A stretch of 64,000 bases of DNA from Bacteroidetes bacterium UBA6161. GTDB lineage: Bacteria > Bacteroidota > Bacteroidia > NS11-12g > UBA955. Shown here piece by piece: positions 8,717 through 17,834 of the stretch. The number at the start of each line of letters is the position of its first letter. The stretch's first letter is position 1. The position numbers were made by a program, and so were the translations under genes. The notes beneath the pieces were generated by a model, which saw only the letters and a program-made list of their open reading frames with translations, was not told where the DNA came from and made no database searches. Location of the stretch: NCBI GenBank assembly GCA_002422315.1, contig DIUJ01000063.1, positions 1 through 64,000 on the forward strand, written 5' to 3'.

Positions 8717-9751
8717 CTAATGGTTTTGAATTTGTGAAGAATACGCTGAAAATTTTTCTACAGTTTGAGAAAAATCATTTGGTGGCATTTGTTCGAAATA
8801 AAGTCTTTTTTTACTTACTGGATGGTCAAAACCCAAAGAGAAAGCATGCAAGGCCTGCCTTGGCATTTGCTGTAAACAGTTTTCTATAAAATATTTGAAC
8901 TTGGGCAATGAACTTCCTTTTAATATGACACTTCCTCCGTATAGATCGTCACTAAATAATGGATGTCCGAGATATCGAAGATGAGCCCTTATTTGGTGGG
9001 TTCTTCCGGTTTCTAAAGTACATTCTACAAGTGTTGCAAAATAAAATCTTTTAAGCACTTTGTAATGGGTAATTGCATGTTTGCCTTCGTCTTCGTCTTG
9101 GGTTACCACAGAACGTCTCCTGTCTTTGGGGTCTCTCACCAAATTTGTACTGATTGTTCCCTCTTCTTCTTTTACATCTCCCCAAACTATAGCCATGTAT
9201 TTACGGTCTATAGAATGGTCAAAAAACTGCTTGGCTAAAAAACTTAAGGCAAATTCATTTTTTGCTATTACCATTAATCCACTAGTATCTTTATCAATTC
9301 TATGCACTAAGCCAGGCCTATCTATGCCATTTTGATTAGGCAAATTCTGAAAATGATACGAGAGCCCATGTACTAGGGTTCCAGTATAATTATTAAATCC
9401 AGGATGGACCACGAGTCCAGCAGGTTTATTTAATACCAATACCTCTTGGTCTTCGTATACAATATTCAAATCCATAGGTTCTGGTTTTATCTCAGTGTCT
9501 CGTGGAGGCTCTGGCAAAACAATAGAAATATGGTCGTTTGGTTTTATTTTGTAACTAGACTTTACAGCTTTGTTGTTTACCAAAATACTTTCGGCAAGTG
9601 CTGCTTTTTGAATTTTTGTACGGGTTGCATTTTGAATTCTCCGGGTTAAAAAAGAGTCTATCCTTTCTGCTGTTTGTCCGGGATCTACTGTTATGCTGAA
9701 ATGTTCATACAGGTCTTGTTCTTCGTTTATTAGGTCAGCATCTTGGTACAT
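8717..9751 (-). CDS. rluD: 23S rRNA pseudouridine synthase, RluD family
   Basis: Isomerises uridine to pseudouridine in large-subunit rRNA helix 69 (family role). The protein has an N-terminal S4 RNA-binding domain (about residues 30-85, ERIDSFLTRRI ... ILVNNKAVKSSYKI) followed by the catalytic domain with the RluD-family motif HRIDKDTSGLMV, in which the Asp is the nucleophile, and TGRTHQIRAHL. I chose the ATG at 9749-9751 (344 aa) rather than the upstream ATG at 9778, because a TATTTTTG promoter box lies at 9756-9763 within the longer reading and 4 nt before this ATG. It follows the DUF5522 gene and precedes uvrA on the same strand. Confidence 0.92.
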   Translation of the reverse strand: MYQDADLINEEQDLYEHFSITVDPGQTAERIDSFLTRRIQNATRTKIQKAALAESILVNNKAVKSSYKIKPNDHISIVLPEPPRDTEIKPEPMDLNIVYEDQEVLVLNKPAGLVVHPGFNNYTGTLVHGLSYHFQNLPNQNGIDRPGLVHRIDKDTSGLMVIAKNEFALSFLAKQFFDHSIDRKYMAIVWGDVKEEEGTISTNLVRDPKDRRRSVVTQDEDEGKHAITHYKVLKRFYFATLVECTLETGRTHQIRAHLRYLGHPLFSDDLYGGSVILKGSSLPKFKYFIENCLQQMPRQALHAFSLGFDHPVSKKRLYFEQMPPNDFSQTVEKFSAYSSQIQNH

Positions 9752-9755
9752 TCCG

Positions 9756-9763
9756 CAAAAATA
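9756..9763 (-). promoter_or_regulatory. Putative -7 promoter element for rluD
   Basis: Minus strand TATTTTTG, exact TAnnTTTG consensus, 4 nt before the preferred rluD ATG. It argues for the internal start and a leaderless or near-leaderless message. A TTG at 9790-9792 is too far (26 nt) to be a convincing -33 element. Confidence 0.4.
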
Positions 9764-9805
9764 CAGAAAATAAGCCATGTACTTACCCTCAATTCAGCAA
9801 TTCTC

Positions 9806-9988
9806 TCAGTTATTCTTTTTTGTAGTCCCTTTGGGTGTGCCACTGCCTAGTTCCGAAAGTGTTTTATTTTTGTATGGACAGTGCCTACAACCATTGCCAC
9901 AACAATAGCCTCTTTTAAGTAGAAATTTTTCGCTTAATACCATCTTGCCATCTGGGTCATAATAAAAATCTTCGGGCAATAAAACCAT
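9806..9988 (-). CDS. DUF5522 small cysteine-rich protein
   Basis: A 60-aa protein with the conserved cysteine block GYCCGNGCRHCPY (residues 28-40), characteristic of the small DUF5522 family in Bacteroidota. Four cysteines and a histidine in such a short chain suggest a bound metal (zinc or iron-sulfur), but no function is established. The first half (MVLLPEDFYYDPDGKMVLSEKFLLKRG) is typical of the family; the lysine-rich tail is variable. It lies 54 bp upstream of the preferred rluD start, same strand. Confidence 0.8.
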   Translation of the reverse strand: MVLLPEDFYYDPDGKMVLSEKFLLKRGYCCGNGCRHCPYKNKTLSELGSGTPKGTTKKNN

Positions 9989-9992
9989 GATG

Positions 9993-10000
9993 CAAAATTA
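9993..10000 (-). promoter_or_regulatory. Putative -7 promoter element for the DUF5522 gene
   Basis: Minus strand TAATTTTG, exact consensus, followed by only CATC before the ATG at 9988. No well-spaced -33 element is seen (a TTTG at 10012-10015 is 11 nt away). One of the group of start-proximal boxes discussed in the findings. The 230 bp beyond it, up to 10233, hold nothing I can recognise. Confidence 0.45.
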
Positions 10001-10233
10001 GCTTTTTAACCCAAAATACGCTACAGAATTGAGAAATCGAATAAAAGATTATTTTTCATGAAAACCATTTCCAAGGCTGGGTTAATCAATTTACAAGCCC
10101 TATATTCTAGCACTATGTAAATAAGAACAGATAATGAGCAATCTAGGTTCACAAGGAAATTGGCTTGAAAGGTATTTTATAAATAAAAAACAAACGCTTG
10201 ATTAATTTAGGCTTAATATCGAAACAGCTAGCT

Positions 10234-11118
10234 TTAAATTTTGTTTCTTTTGTAAGAAAGGTATTTGGTAGGATGTGAGCCAAATTTTTTATAGAAAAAC
10301 GCAACAGGCTTTATATCTGAACCCTCAAAATCAAATACTTTCTGGATCAAACTAAACTTTTCTAATGCCACGTGAATTAATTTATGGGTAGACCCGATTT
10401 TTTTACCCTCTTGTGTAGGAGCGCCTAATACGTAGTGCACGGTATCATAATCTACAACAAAAGCACCCGCTCCTAACAATGTACTGTTTTCAAACAAGCC
10501 CACATTCCAAACTTTGCCTTGTTTTTGCAACCATTCCAAAACCTTTGTAAAATTTTCATATTCCTGTTTTTTTATCCCATTTAGTTTCCCATATTCTTGA
10601 ACATACAATTCCATAATTTTATTAATGGAAAAATTTTCTTTTACCTCAATTGGAATGTCTTTTAATTTTCTCAAATTCTTTTTTGCATCTGAATTAAAGC
10701 CCTTTTCTATCTCATTTATAGGTTTTTTAAGTTCCAATATAAAACTTGTTCTTTCTCTTGTTTTGGACAAAGTAGTTTTATTTGGAGAATACCAGCTGTG
10801 CATTCTTAGCTCAACTCTTAAATAATAGGAAGGAATTCCACTTAAGAAATCTTCTAAAATAATGGATGTGTTTTTGGGGGCAAAAATCCCTAACCTCTGA
10901 ATAAAGTTAGGGGTGTAAATATATGGTAATATTCCAAACTTAAATTTTATGGGCAAAGGCATAACTGCCTCATAATCTCCTAAAACCAAAGCAGCCCATT
11001 TGGGACACATAATATCTAGAACCTGAGCGCGTGCATAAAAAACAGGACAAGCAGAATTATCAATAGCTTGGTTCCATTTTTCTCTATTTATCTCCTTATT
11101 TTTTAAAAATTTAATCAT
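10234..11118 (-). CDS. FemAB-like GNAT acyltransferase
   Basis: A 294-aa protein with the split GNAT architecture of the FemAB / Acetyltransf_6 class: an N-terminal lobe (about residues 1-120) and a C-terminal GNAT lobe (about 150-285) with VGLFENSTLLGAGAFVVDYDTVHYVLGAP and the FFYKKFGSHP end typical of the fold. Relatives transfer amino-acyl or acyl groups to cell-wall or exopolysaccharide precursors; the substrate here is unknown. Its start overlaps the end of the upstream deacetylase gene by 8 bp, so the two are very probably co-translated and may modify the same glycan: one removes acetyl groups and the other adds an acyl group. That functional link is inference. Confidence 0.72.
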   Translation of the reverse strand: MIKFLKNKEINREKWNQAIDNSACPVFYARAQVLDIMCPKWAALVLGDYEAVMPLPIKFKFGILPYIYTPNFIQRLGIFAPKNTSIILEDFLSGIPSYYLRVELRMHSWYSPNKTTLSKTRERTSFILELKKPINEIEKGFNSDAKKNLRKLKDIPIEVKENFSINKIMELYVQEYGKLNGIKKQEYENFTKVLEWLQKQGKVWNVGLFENSTLLGAGAFVVDYDTVHYVLGAPTQEGKKIGSTHKLIHVALEKFSLIQKVFDFEGSDIKPVAFFYKKFGSHPTKYLSYKRNKI

Positions 11119-12361
11119 GATTTAAGGACAAGCATGCGTATTCAAAAACCTCTCTCCAGCCTTTCCATTGTTTTTGGTCGCACAAAGACTCATTGTGAAA
11201 ACAAAATGAAAAAACTCCTCCAACATTATTCACCTGATTATAGATTTGTGTAATTTTATCTTTAGCTTGTTCAATATCTAGTTTCATAAAATATTGAAGT
11301 GTAACATCCATTACACAAAACGGCTGTATTGTTAGATTTGTGGCTTTGTTTTGTTGCAAATCAAACCATATAAAAGGTCGGCTAACAGAAGCCCTAAAGC
11401 CTAAAGATTCTGAGTAACCCATGCTATATTCTTTCTGAATACCTACCTCCTGAATAATCCTATAAGATTCTGGCAATTTAAATCTTAGAAAATGTTGGCG
11501 ACTACAAATAATTTCTAAACCTGAATTTTCTTTTAGTTTTAAAATCTCCTTTTCTATTTTAGAATAATTTTGAAAAGAAGCATAGCTAGGATGAATTGCA
11601 ATAGTTTGAAACTTACATTTTTCTAAGACCTCTTTAAATCTTCTATTTTGAATATTTAAGTTTTTATCAAAAGTACCATATAGCCCTACCTGAAAGAAAT
11701 AAATCGCACTTAAATTATTTTTTTCAAAAAAATCCAGCTGATAGTCGAAGTTATCGTATGGGTCGTCTTTTCTACCAATCCAAATCAGGAATTTTTCAAT
11801 GGATTTTTGTTGAATAAGTTCTTGTATAACCGCGGGCAAAACCCTCCAAATTGGCTTGCCTTTTACCGCATGGGTCATATCTATATCCAAAGTTGGAATT
11901 ATTTTGGTTTGTGAATTGGGAAAAACATAACCTGTAAAATAAAGGTTAATAAATTTCTGTGCCAGTACTTCAATCAAGGGTTTCTCTAAAAATCCATGCA
12001 GGTATGCAACACTTTTTTTATATTCAAATCTTCCATGTTGGTCTGGTTTTATTTTTGTGTCGTATTCTTCCATTCTACTTAGCAAATAAAAACAGGCACC
12101 AAGCCAATTGGAACAAAGTTCTTCTTTTGAAGTTAACCTATTCCAATCAAAATCTTCAGAAGTTGTATGTCCTTCTTCAAATAAGATTTCACTTTTATAT
12201 AGTAAGTTTTTACCATTCGGCAACCTAAGTTCAAAGCAATTTTTACCAAAGTCGACTTGTGTGCTATAAGTCAATCCCATACCCAAAATATCTTGAAATA
12301 CAAAATTTGCAATGTATTCTAGTCTAGGACTAATGTAATTAGCAACTATAGATATGACCAT
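11111..12361 (-). CDS. Polysaccharide deacetylase-like protein (DUF7033 type)
   Basis: A 416-aa cytoplasmic protein without signal peptide. The N-terminal third resembles the DUF7033 region that precedes NodB-like domains in Bacteroidota. The catalytic-like part begins with PTLDIDMTHAVKGKP (about residue 165, replacing the TFDDG motif with DID) and includes the metal-binding-type IAIHPSYAS (about residue 260) and CFHNESL near the end. This pattern belongs to carbohydrate esterase 4-like proteins, though the altered first motif leaves activity uncertain. It starts 9 bp after dnaE ends and overlaps the acyltransferase gene by 8 bp, so it probably relies on read-through from dnaE. Confidence 0.72.
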   Translation of the reverse strand: MVISIVANYISPRLEYIANFVFQDILGMGLTYSTQVDFGKNCFELRLPNGKNLLYKSEILFEEGHTTSEDFDWNRLTSKEELCSNWLGACFYLLSRMEEYDTKIKPDQHGRFEYKKSVAYLHGFLEKPLIEVLAQKFINLYFTGYVFPNSQTKIIPTLDIDMTHAVKGKPIWRVLPAVIQELIQQKSIEKFLIWIGRKDDPYDNFDYQLDFFEKNNLSAIYFFQVGLYGTFDKNLNIQNRRFKEVLEKCKFQTIAIHPSYASFQNYSKIEKEILKLKENSGLEIICSRQHFLRFKLPESYRIIQEVGIQKEYSMGYSESLGFRASVSRPFIWFDLQQNKATNLTIQPFCVMDVTLQYFMKLDIEQAKDKITQIYNQVNNVGGVFSFCFHNESLCDQKQWKGWREVFEYACLSLNHD

Positions 12362-12370
12362 ATGAATGGT

Positions 12371-15300
12371 TTAAAGGGTATGTGTATTTACTTTAACTTC
12401 AGCTCCTAGAGCCTCTAATTCTTTAAAAAACTGCTTGTTGAAGGCCACTTTATACGAATGCGATTTGGTTTGAATTGCATATTTGTCTGCTCTAAAAGTA
12501 ATATTTAGGGGGAAATAACCTTCGTATTTAGGTAATATTTCTTTAAACTTCTTGAGATTCTTGAGAGAAGCATCTAACAAAGGGATTTCCATTCTAATAT
12601 GTTTTACTTTTTTAGTTGCCAAGTCTTGGAGAAAACCAAAATCAAAATACTCTGTTCTGTAAAAAACTTTGGCGGTATTGTTCTTATTATATTGGCTTTC
12701 TCTTGTTTCCATAACCATATACACGGCTGTATTGGGAGTAAAGTACTTAGAATAGTTTACATAGTCCTTATCATAAAATCTAAAGGAATGGCTTCCTGTT
12801 TTATCTTCTCCATTCACAATCAAGAAAGGTTTGTTGTTTCTGTCGGAGAGTGTTTTAATTTCAGACACATAAAAAACCAACAACATTCTTTGGTTTAAAT
12901 TATTGGCGGTATCGGCCAACTCGGATAAAGGGGTAATAGGGAGGTACTCCATTTCTGCCAAATAATCATCGAGAGGATGTCGAGACAGAAAAAGACCAAC
13001 CATTTTTCTTTCTTCTTCTAACAACTTAAAAGAAGGAAGTGGTTCTACATTAGGCAATTTGGGTTTTTCCATTACCCCTGAGTCGCCACCTCCACCAAAC
13101 ATAGAAACCTGGGCAGAATTTTTTGCTTCTTGAGCAGCAGCGCCATAACGCATAATTATTTCAAATCCTGGCATTGTCCCATCTTCTGGTGTTACAAAAT
13201 ACTGAGACCTATGCCATTTGGGGTCATAATCAAAAGCACCTGCGCGACTAAGGCCCTCCAATACTCTTTTATTTAAAAATTTTGAATTTACCCTAGCAGC
13301 CAAATCAAAAGCATCTTCAAAATGACCACTTTCTTCTCTTTCTACAACCAATGCCTGCGCCGCAGCTTCTCCAACCCCGCTTATTCCACTTAATCCAAAG
13401 CGAACATTGCCTTGTTTATTTACTGAAAACTTTACATCACTCTCGTTTACATCCGGGCCTAGCACATCAAATCCAAGGGATTTACATTCATCCATAAACA
13501 CACTCATCTTTTCCATATTAGATAGATTATGAGACAAAACCGTTGCCATGTATTCTGCAGGGTAATGTGCTTTCAAATAAGCTGTTTGGTATGCTACAAA
13601 GGCATAGCATGTAGAATGTGATTTATTAAAAGCATATTGGGCAAATTTTTCCCAATCCGTCCAAATTTTTTCGCATTTATCCAAGGGGTGATTATTTTTC
13701 TCACATCCTTCCATAAATTTAGACTTCATTTTATTCAACACTTCAATCTGTTTTTTTCCCATTGCCTTTCTAAGGGTATCTGCCTCTCCTTTACTAAACC
13801 CTGCCAATTTCTGGCTCAAAAGCATTACCTGCTCTTGGTAAACTGTAATACCATAAGTCTCTTCTAGGTATTCTTTCATGTCTTCTAGATCGTACTCAAT
13901 GGTTTCCAATCCGTGTTTACGTGCAATAAAAGAGTCTATATAATCCATAGGGCCTGGCCTGTACAAGGCATTCATCGCTATAAGGTCTTCGAACCTATCT
14001 GGCTTAAGACCTCTTAAATACTTTTGCATACCCGCACTTTCAAACTGAAAGGTTCCGATGGTTTTACCCATCCTATATAGTTCAAAAGTTTTTTCATCAT
14101 TTAAGTGTATGTTGTCTATGTCTATAGCCACTCCATGTTTTTGTTTTATTAATGCCACTGCATCGCGAATTATGGAAAGGGTTTTAAGTCCCAAAAAGTC
14201 CATTTTTATTACCCCGGCATCTTCTATAATACTACCTTCGAATTGGGTAACTAAAAGGTCTGCATCTTTGGCTATACTTACAGGCAAAATATCCGAAATA
14301 TCTGTTGGAGCTATGATTATGCCTGCGGCATGAATCCCTGTATTTCTTACCGTGCCTTCTAATTTGCGCGCTTCTTTTAGAACTTGTGCTTGTAAGTTAC
14401 TTCCTTTTGAAATATTTCTAAGCTCTTCACAATTGTTTATATCTTCTTGCGAAAGCCCCAGTTTTTTTTCCAAACTATCATCGCTTCCATTGAGTGGTCT
14501 TTCAAAAATATCAAAGAAAGAAATTCCAGGTTTTTCCGGTATTTTTTTGGCTAAAAAATCCGACTCTTTTAGGTCTAACTCCATAACCCTTGCCACGTCT
14601 CTAATACTTGACTTTGCCGCCATAGTTCCATAAGTAACAATATGCGCTACTTGGCTTTTGCCATATTTATCGGCTACATACTTCAAAACCCTCTCCCTTC
14701 CTTCGTCATCAAAATCCGTGTCTATATCGGGCATACTTGCTCTTTCGGGATTCAGGAATCTTTCAAAAAGCAAATCGTATTTAATAGGGTCTATATTGGT
14801 TATCCCTATACAATAGGCCACTACGCTGCCTGCAGCCGAGCCCCTTCCTGGCCCAACAATTACTTGATTGTTTTTACCATAATTTATGAAATCAGCCACA
14901 ATTAGAAAATAACCTGCAAAACCCATTACTTTTATTGTATGTAATTCAAAATCTATTCTTTCTTGAGTTTTATCATCTATATCTCCGTACCTCTTTTTAG
15001 CACCTTCATAGGTAAGGTGCTTTAGATATTCCCACTGATTAAGCACCCCAGGCTCTATCTTCGCATCTTTAATAATTTCTACTTTGGAATGAATTTTAAA
15101 CTTTTCCGGAATTGGAAAATCCGGAAGCATAATGGCTTTCTTTAAATTTAGTGTTTCAATTTTATCTACTATTTCATTTGTATTATCAATTGCTTCAGGT
15201 AAATCTTTAAAAAGCGTTTTCATCTCTGACTGAGTTTTAAAATAAAACTCATCGTTAGCAAAAGCAAATCTACCAGACTTAGGCCCCCCATCTTCGGAGA

Positions 15301-16036
15301 AATCTTTGTTTGTGGGTTCGCTTCTTTTAGCACCAGTATTTATACAAAGTAATATATCGTGTGCCACATTGTCTTCCCTTTCTGTATAGTGGCTATCGTT
15401 CGAGGCTATTACTTTTAGGTTATATTTTTTTGCAAACTTAAGCAACACTTCATTTGCTATAATTTGATCTTCTATATCGTGTCTTTGTATTTCTATATAA
15501 AAATCATCTCCAAATAGGTCAATCCACCACTTTAAAAGTTTTTCTGCCTCCTCTTCCCCTTTTCTTATTATTGCCCTTGGAATTTCGGCAGCAAGACAAC
15601 AACTTGTAGCGATTAGGCCTTCGTGGTATTGCAAAAGCAATTCTTTGTCAATTCTTGGATACTTGCTGTAGTAACCATCGATATACCCCAACGAACATAA
15701 TTTGGTTAGGTTTTTATAACCTTGTTCATTTTTTGCCAATAACAATTGATGGTTCCTTACATCCTTTTCCTCTCTAGTAAAAGCTTTTTTATGGCGGTTT
15801 TCTACCATATAAAACTCGCATCCTACAATTGGTTTCACCTTTGGGTTCCCATTGGCATCTTTGTGTTTCCATGCTTCAGCTACAAATTCAAAGGCACCAA
15901 ACATATTTCCGTGATCTGTAATAGCTATTGCAGGCATTTCATCTTTTATTGCCTTTGCATATAGGTCTTTAACTTTGGCTGCTCCGTCTAATAGGGAATA
16001 TTGTGTATGAACATGTAAATGAGAAAATTTGCACAT
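12371..16036 (-). CDS. dnaE: DNA polymerase III subunit alpha
   Basis: Catalytic subunit of the replicative polymerase. The 1221-aa protein starts with the PHP domain (HLHVHTQYSLLDGA, residues 6-19, then AITDHGNM), continues with the C-family polymerase palm containing PDIDTDFDDEGRERV, whose two aspartates are the catalytic pair, and the fingers region. Near residue 975 lies QVSMF, matching the clamp-binding QxxLF-type motif, which links it to the beta sliding clamp. An OB-fold domain follows (MLLVFYVSEIKTLSDRNNKPFLIV). All features of an intact DnaE are present. The start ATG at 16034-16036 is the standard one. Two polysaccharide-modification genes lie directly downstream with 9 bp or negative spacing. 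Confidence 0.97.
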   Translation of the reverse strand: MCKFSHLHVHTQYSLLDGAAKVKDLYAKAIKDEMPAIAITDHGNMFGAFEFVAEAWKHKDANGNPKVKPIVGCEFYMVENRHKKAFTREEKDVRNHQLLLAKNEQGYKNLTKLCSLGYIDGYYSKYPRIDKELLLQYHEGLIATSCCLAAEIPRAIIRKGEEEAEKLLKWWIDLFGDDFYIEIQRHDIEDQIIANEVLLKFAKKYNLKVIASNDSHYTEREDNVAHDILLCINTGAKRSEPTNKDFSEDGGPKSGRFAFANDEFYFKTQSEMKTLFKDLPEAIDNTNEIVDKIETLNLKKAIMLPDFPIPEKFKIHSKVEIIKDAKIEPGVLNQWEYLKHLTYEGAKKRYGDIDDKTQERIDFELHTIKVMGFAGYFLIVADFINYGKNNQVIVGPGRGSAAGSVVAYCIGITNIDPIKYDLLFERFLNPERASMPDIDTDFDDEGRERVLKYVADKYGKSQVAHIVTYGTMAAKSSIRDVARVMELDLKESDFLAKKIPEKPGISFFDIFERPLNGSDDSLEKKLGLSQEDINNCEELRNISKGSNLQAQVLKEARKLEGTVRNTGIHAAGIIIAPTDISDILPVSIAKDADLLVTQFEGSIIEDAGVIKMDFLGLKTLSIIRDAVALIKQKHGVAIDIDNIHLNDEKTFELYRMGKTIGTFQFESAGMQKYLRGLKPDRFEDLIAMNALYRPGPMDYIDSFIARKHGLETIEYDLEDMKEYLEETYGITVYQEQVMLLSQKLAGFSKGEADTLRKAMGKKQIEVLNKMKSKFMEGCEKNNHPLDKCEKIWTDWEKFAQYAFNKSHSTCYAFVAYQTAYLKAHYPAEYMATVLSHNLSNMEKMSVFMDECKSLGFDVLGPDVNESDVKFSVNKQGNVRFGLSGISGVGEAAAQALVVEREESGHFEDAFDLAARVNSKFLNKRVLEGLSRAGAFDYDPKWHRSQYFVTPEDGTMPGFEIIMRYGAAAQEAKNSAQVSMFGGGGDSGVMEKPKLPNVEPLPSFKLLEEERKMVGLFLSRHPLDDYLAEMEYLPITPLSELADTANNLNQRMLLVFYVSEIKTLSDRNNKPFLIVNGEDKTGSHSFRFYDKDYVNYSKYFTPNTAVYMVMETRESQYNKNNTAKVFYRTEYFDFGFLQDLATKKVKHIRMEIPLLDASLKNLKKFKEILPKYEGYFPLNITFRADKYAIQTKSHSYKVAFNKQFFKELEALGAEVKVNTHTL

Positions 16037-16070
16037 ATCTTAGGTTCTTTTACTTGTATTGGGTATGAGA

Positions 16071-16104
16071 CAAAGATACTTTTTCCGCATTGTATTGCAC
16101 CAAA
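16071..16104 (-). promoter_or_regulatory. Putative dnaE promoter
   Basis: On the minus strand a TTTG (16101-16104) is followed by a 22-nt spacer and TATCTTTG (16071-16078), an exact -7 match. Transcription would start near 16067, leaving a leader of about 30 nt before the dnaE ATG. Confidence 0.6.
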
Positions 16105-16203
16105 TTTTACTTTTAATTTTTTCCTATATTTTCAACATCATCGAATTTACAATTCTAGCACATTGAAATAAGAGGCATAACAATAAAATAAAAAAAATTT
16201 GCC

Positions 16204-16233
16204 TTTGATTTTTGAAAAGGTTTTATACTTTTG
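16204..16233 (+). promoter_or_regulatory. Promoter of the DUF2795 gene
   Basis: TTTG (16204-16207), an 18-nt spacer and TACTTTTG (16226-16233) match the Bacteroidota housekeeping promoter. Transcription would begin near 16238, which excludes the TTG at 16231 as a start and supports the ATG at 16255. Confidence 0.7.
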
Positions 16234-16254
16234 CGAAACAATAAAAAAGAGAAT

Positions 16255-16476
16255 ATGTATTGGACATTAGAATTGGTATCGTATTTAGATGATGCGCCTT
16301 GGCCCGCTACAAAGGACGAGCTAATCGATTATGCAATTCGTTCTGGTGCGCCACTAGAAGTAATAGAAAACTTACAAGAACTAGAGGACGATGGCGAGCC
16401 TTACGAAAGCATAGAAGAAATTTGGAGTGATTATCCTACTCAAGATGATTACTTCTTTAACGAAGATGAACTTTAA
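16255..16476 (+). CDS. DUF2795 family small acidic protein
   Basis: A 73-aa protein beginning MYWTLELVSYLDDAPWPATKDELIDYAIRSGAP, which matches the DUF2795 family of short acidic proteins common in Bacteroidota (W/P-rich start, then a helix-turn-helix-like segment APLEVIENLQELEDDG). The tail is strongly acidic. Its function is unknown; the fold suggests small protein or nucleic-acid contacts. An upstream TTG in frame would overlap the promoter -7 box, so the ATG is the start. Its TAA overlaps the stop codon of the convergent 392-aa gene. Confidence 0.85.
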   Translation: MYWTLELVSYLDDAPWPATKDELIDYAIRSGAPLEVIENLQELEDDGEPYESIEEIWSDYPTQDDYFFNEDEL

Positions 16477-17651
16477 CTAGCTAGCGCCTTTCCTTGTAAG
16501 GGCGCTTCTGTTTTATTCTCTTCCTTGTTCGTGTGATTAAATACACTTACATTGTATCTCTTATTTGAAATAAATGACTTTAATAACAAAGTATTGTGTT
16601 TCTTTAATGGGTTTACAATTCCATATCCAACATTTATAAGCCATACAAAGTCTTCTGTATTCGTTTTTTGTAGAAAGCGTATGTTTTCTAATAATTCGGC
16701 AAATAATAAGACACCTTCTTTTTGTAAATCTTGCTTTTTTATCCCCCCTTGTATGCAAAGCATTTTGTATAACTCATGTTCAGAAGAGAATCCGTGATCT
16801 TCTACCAAGGGCAAATGAAAAGAGTTTTCAAAGATATAATTTATCCTAACCTTTTGCTCAACTGGCATTTCTTCATAAGAAATTGTATCTCTATAAAACC
16901 TTTTTAATTCATTGATATTTTCTTCTAAAATCGCTTCAAGCATTTCTTCAATCTTGCTTAAAGGCACATCTGTTAACTCTATTGCCGAACTCCTTTTACC
17001 TACAAATGTTTGCATCCTGGTTTTCTCCATAGATTCTTGGGCTTTGAGAAGTGCAAAAGGGAAATTTATAAGGTGTGCATCTTTTTGTAAAACAAAATCT
17101 AAAAATAAACATGCATATTTCTTGTATCCAGTTGCTAAAAAAAGTTCTTGAAAAAGCTTGTATGACCACGTTAAAGCTTCCTCCATTTTGTCTACATTAA
17201 TAGCTGCCTCTTTCTCTAAAGAATGTAAAACTTTCAATTCTGTAAAATTAGAATATTGCTCCATAGTACTTTCAGCGCTACTAAATAGATCTAAAGCACC
17301 AGAACTCACTGTTTTTTCTGCATTCTGTTTTCCGATTTTAACATAGGAAACAAATGTTTTCTTTTCTTGCAAACACATAGATTCAAGATTAAAAACGAGG
17401 GTTTCTATCCCTTGTATTTCTCTTCCCAAGTTTATAGTAAGTTGTTTGCTTGGAGAATGAGACACTTCTGCTAACACAATCTCTTTGATTGCAGGGTTAT
17501 TAACCGCTGCTATGCAAAACAACTTTTGCTTTCTCTTATTTTCTAACCATTGTTTTTTTTGCCTTTCCGCCAATGGCAAACGATAATACAATTGTTTTAA
17601 CTCCAAAAATTTTTGGACAAAAGAAGCTCTATGTGTGTTTGTTGCTTGCAA
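16473..17651 (-). CDS. Hypothetical protein, 392 aa
   Basis: I do not recognise this protein. It is soluble (no signal peptide or membrane helix), largely helical and rich in Lys, Glu and Leu. The N-terminal segment (FVQKFLELKQLYYRLPLAERQKKQWLENKRKQKLF) is basic and helical; the middle (residues about 130-270) has long amphipathic helices compatible with a repeat or coiled-coil fold; the tail contains a GYGIVNPLKKHNTLLLKSF segment. The only in-frame start near the beginning is a TTG at 17649-17651; a weak -7-like TACTTTCG (17671-17678, one mismatch) lies 20 nt before it. Its stop overlaps the stop of the convergent DUF2795 gene. Length and coding bias over 1.1 kb make it a real gene. Confidence 0.65.
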   Translation of the reverse strand: MQATNTHRASFVQKFLELKQLYYRLPLAERQKKQWLENKRKQKLFCIAAVNNPAIKEIVLAEVSHSPSKQLTINLGREIQGIETLVFNLESMCLQEKKTFVSYVKIGKQNAEKTVSSGALDLFSSAESTMEQYSNFTELKVLHSLEKEAAINVDKMEEALTWSYKLFQELFLATGYKKYACLFLDFVLQKDAHLINFPFALLKAQESMEKTRMQTFVGKRSSAIELTDVPLSKIEEMLEAILEENINELKRFYRDTISYEEMPVEQKVRINYIFENSFHLPLVEDHGFSSEHELYKMLCIQGGIKKQDLQKEGVLLFAELLENIRFLQKTNTEDFVWLINVGYGIVNPLKKHNTLLLKSFISNKRYNVSVFNHTNKEENKTEAPLQGKALAS

Positions 17652-17764
17652 TTTTGTATTTACTTTACTGCGAAAGTATAGACTTGGAACTATGTTTGTT
17701 ATATTTAAGGTTAATAAGTAAATAACATTAAGATAATTTAGAACTTAAAAAATTCGACATAAAC

Positions 17765-17791
17765 AAAAAAAAGCAACACAAAGTGCTGCTT
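17765..17791 (-). terminator. Rho-independent terminator downstream of maeB
   Basis: On the minus strand AAGCAGCAC, a TTT loop and GTGTTGCTT form a 9-bp stem with one G-U pair, followed by a run of T residues (17772-17765). It starts 44 nt after the maeB stop. On the plus strand the same stem has an A-C mismatch, so it works best for maeB. Confidence 0.75.
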
Positions 17792-17834
17792 TTCATTTAT
17801 TTACAATGTGTGTACTTTTTAGTACACCGCTTAA

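Noticed and set aside
9994..10233. Possible gene remnant or small RNA upstream of the DUF5522 gene
   Set aside because: Short ORFs of about 20 codons on the plus strand have no support, and no stable hairpin or tRNA-like sequence was found.
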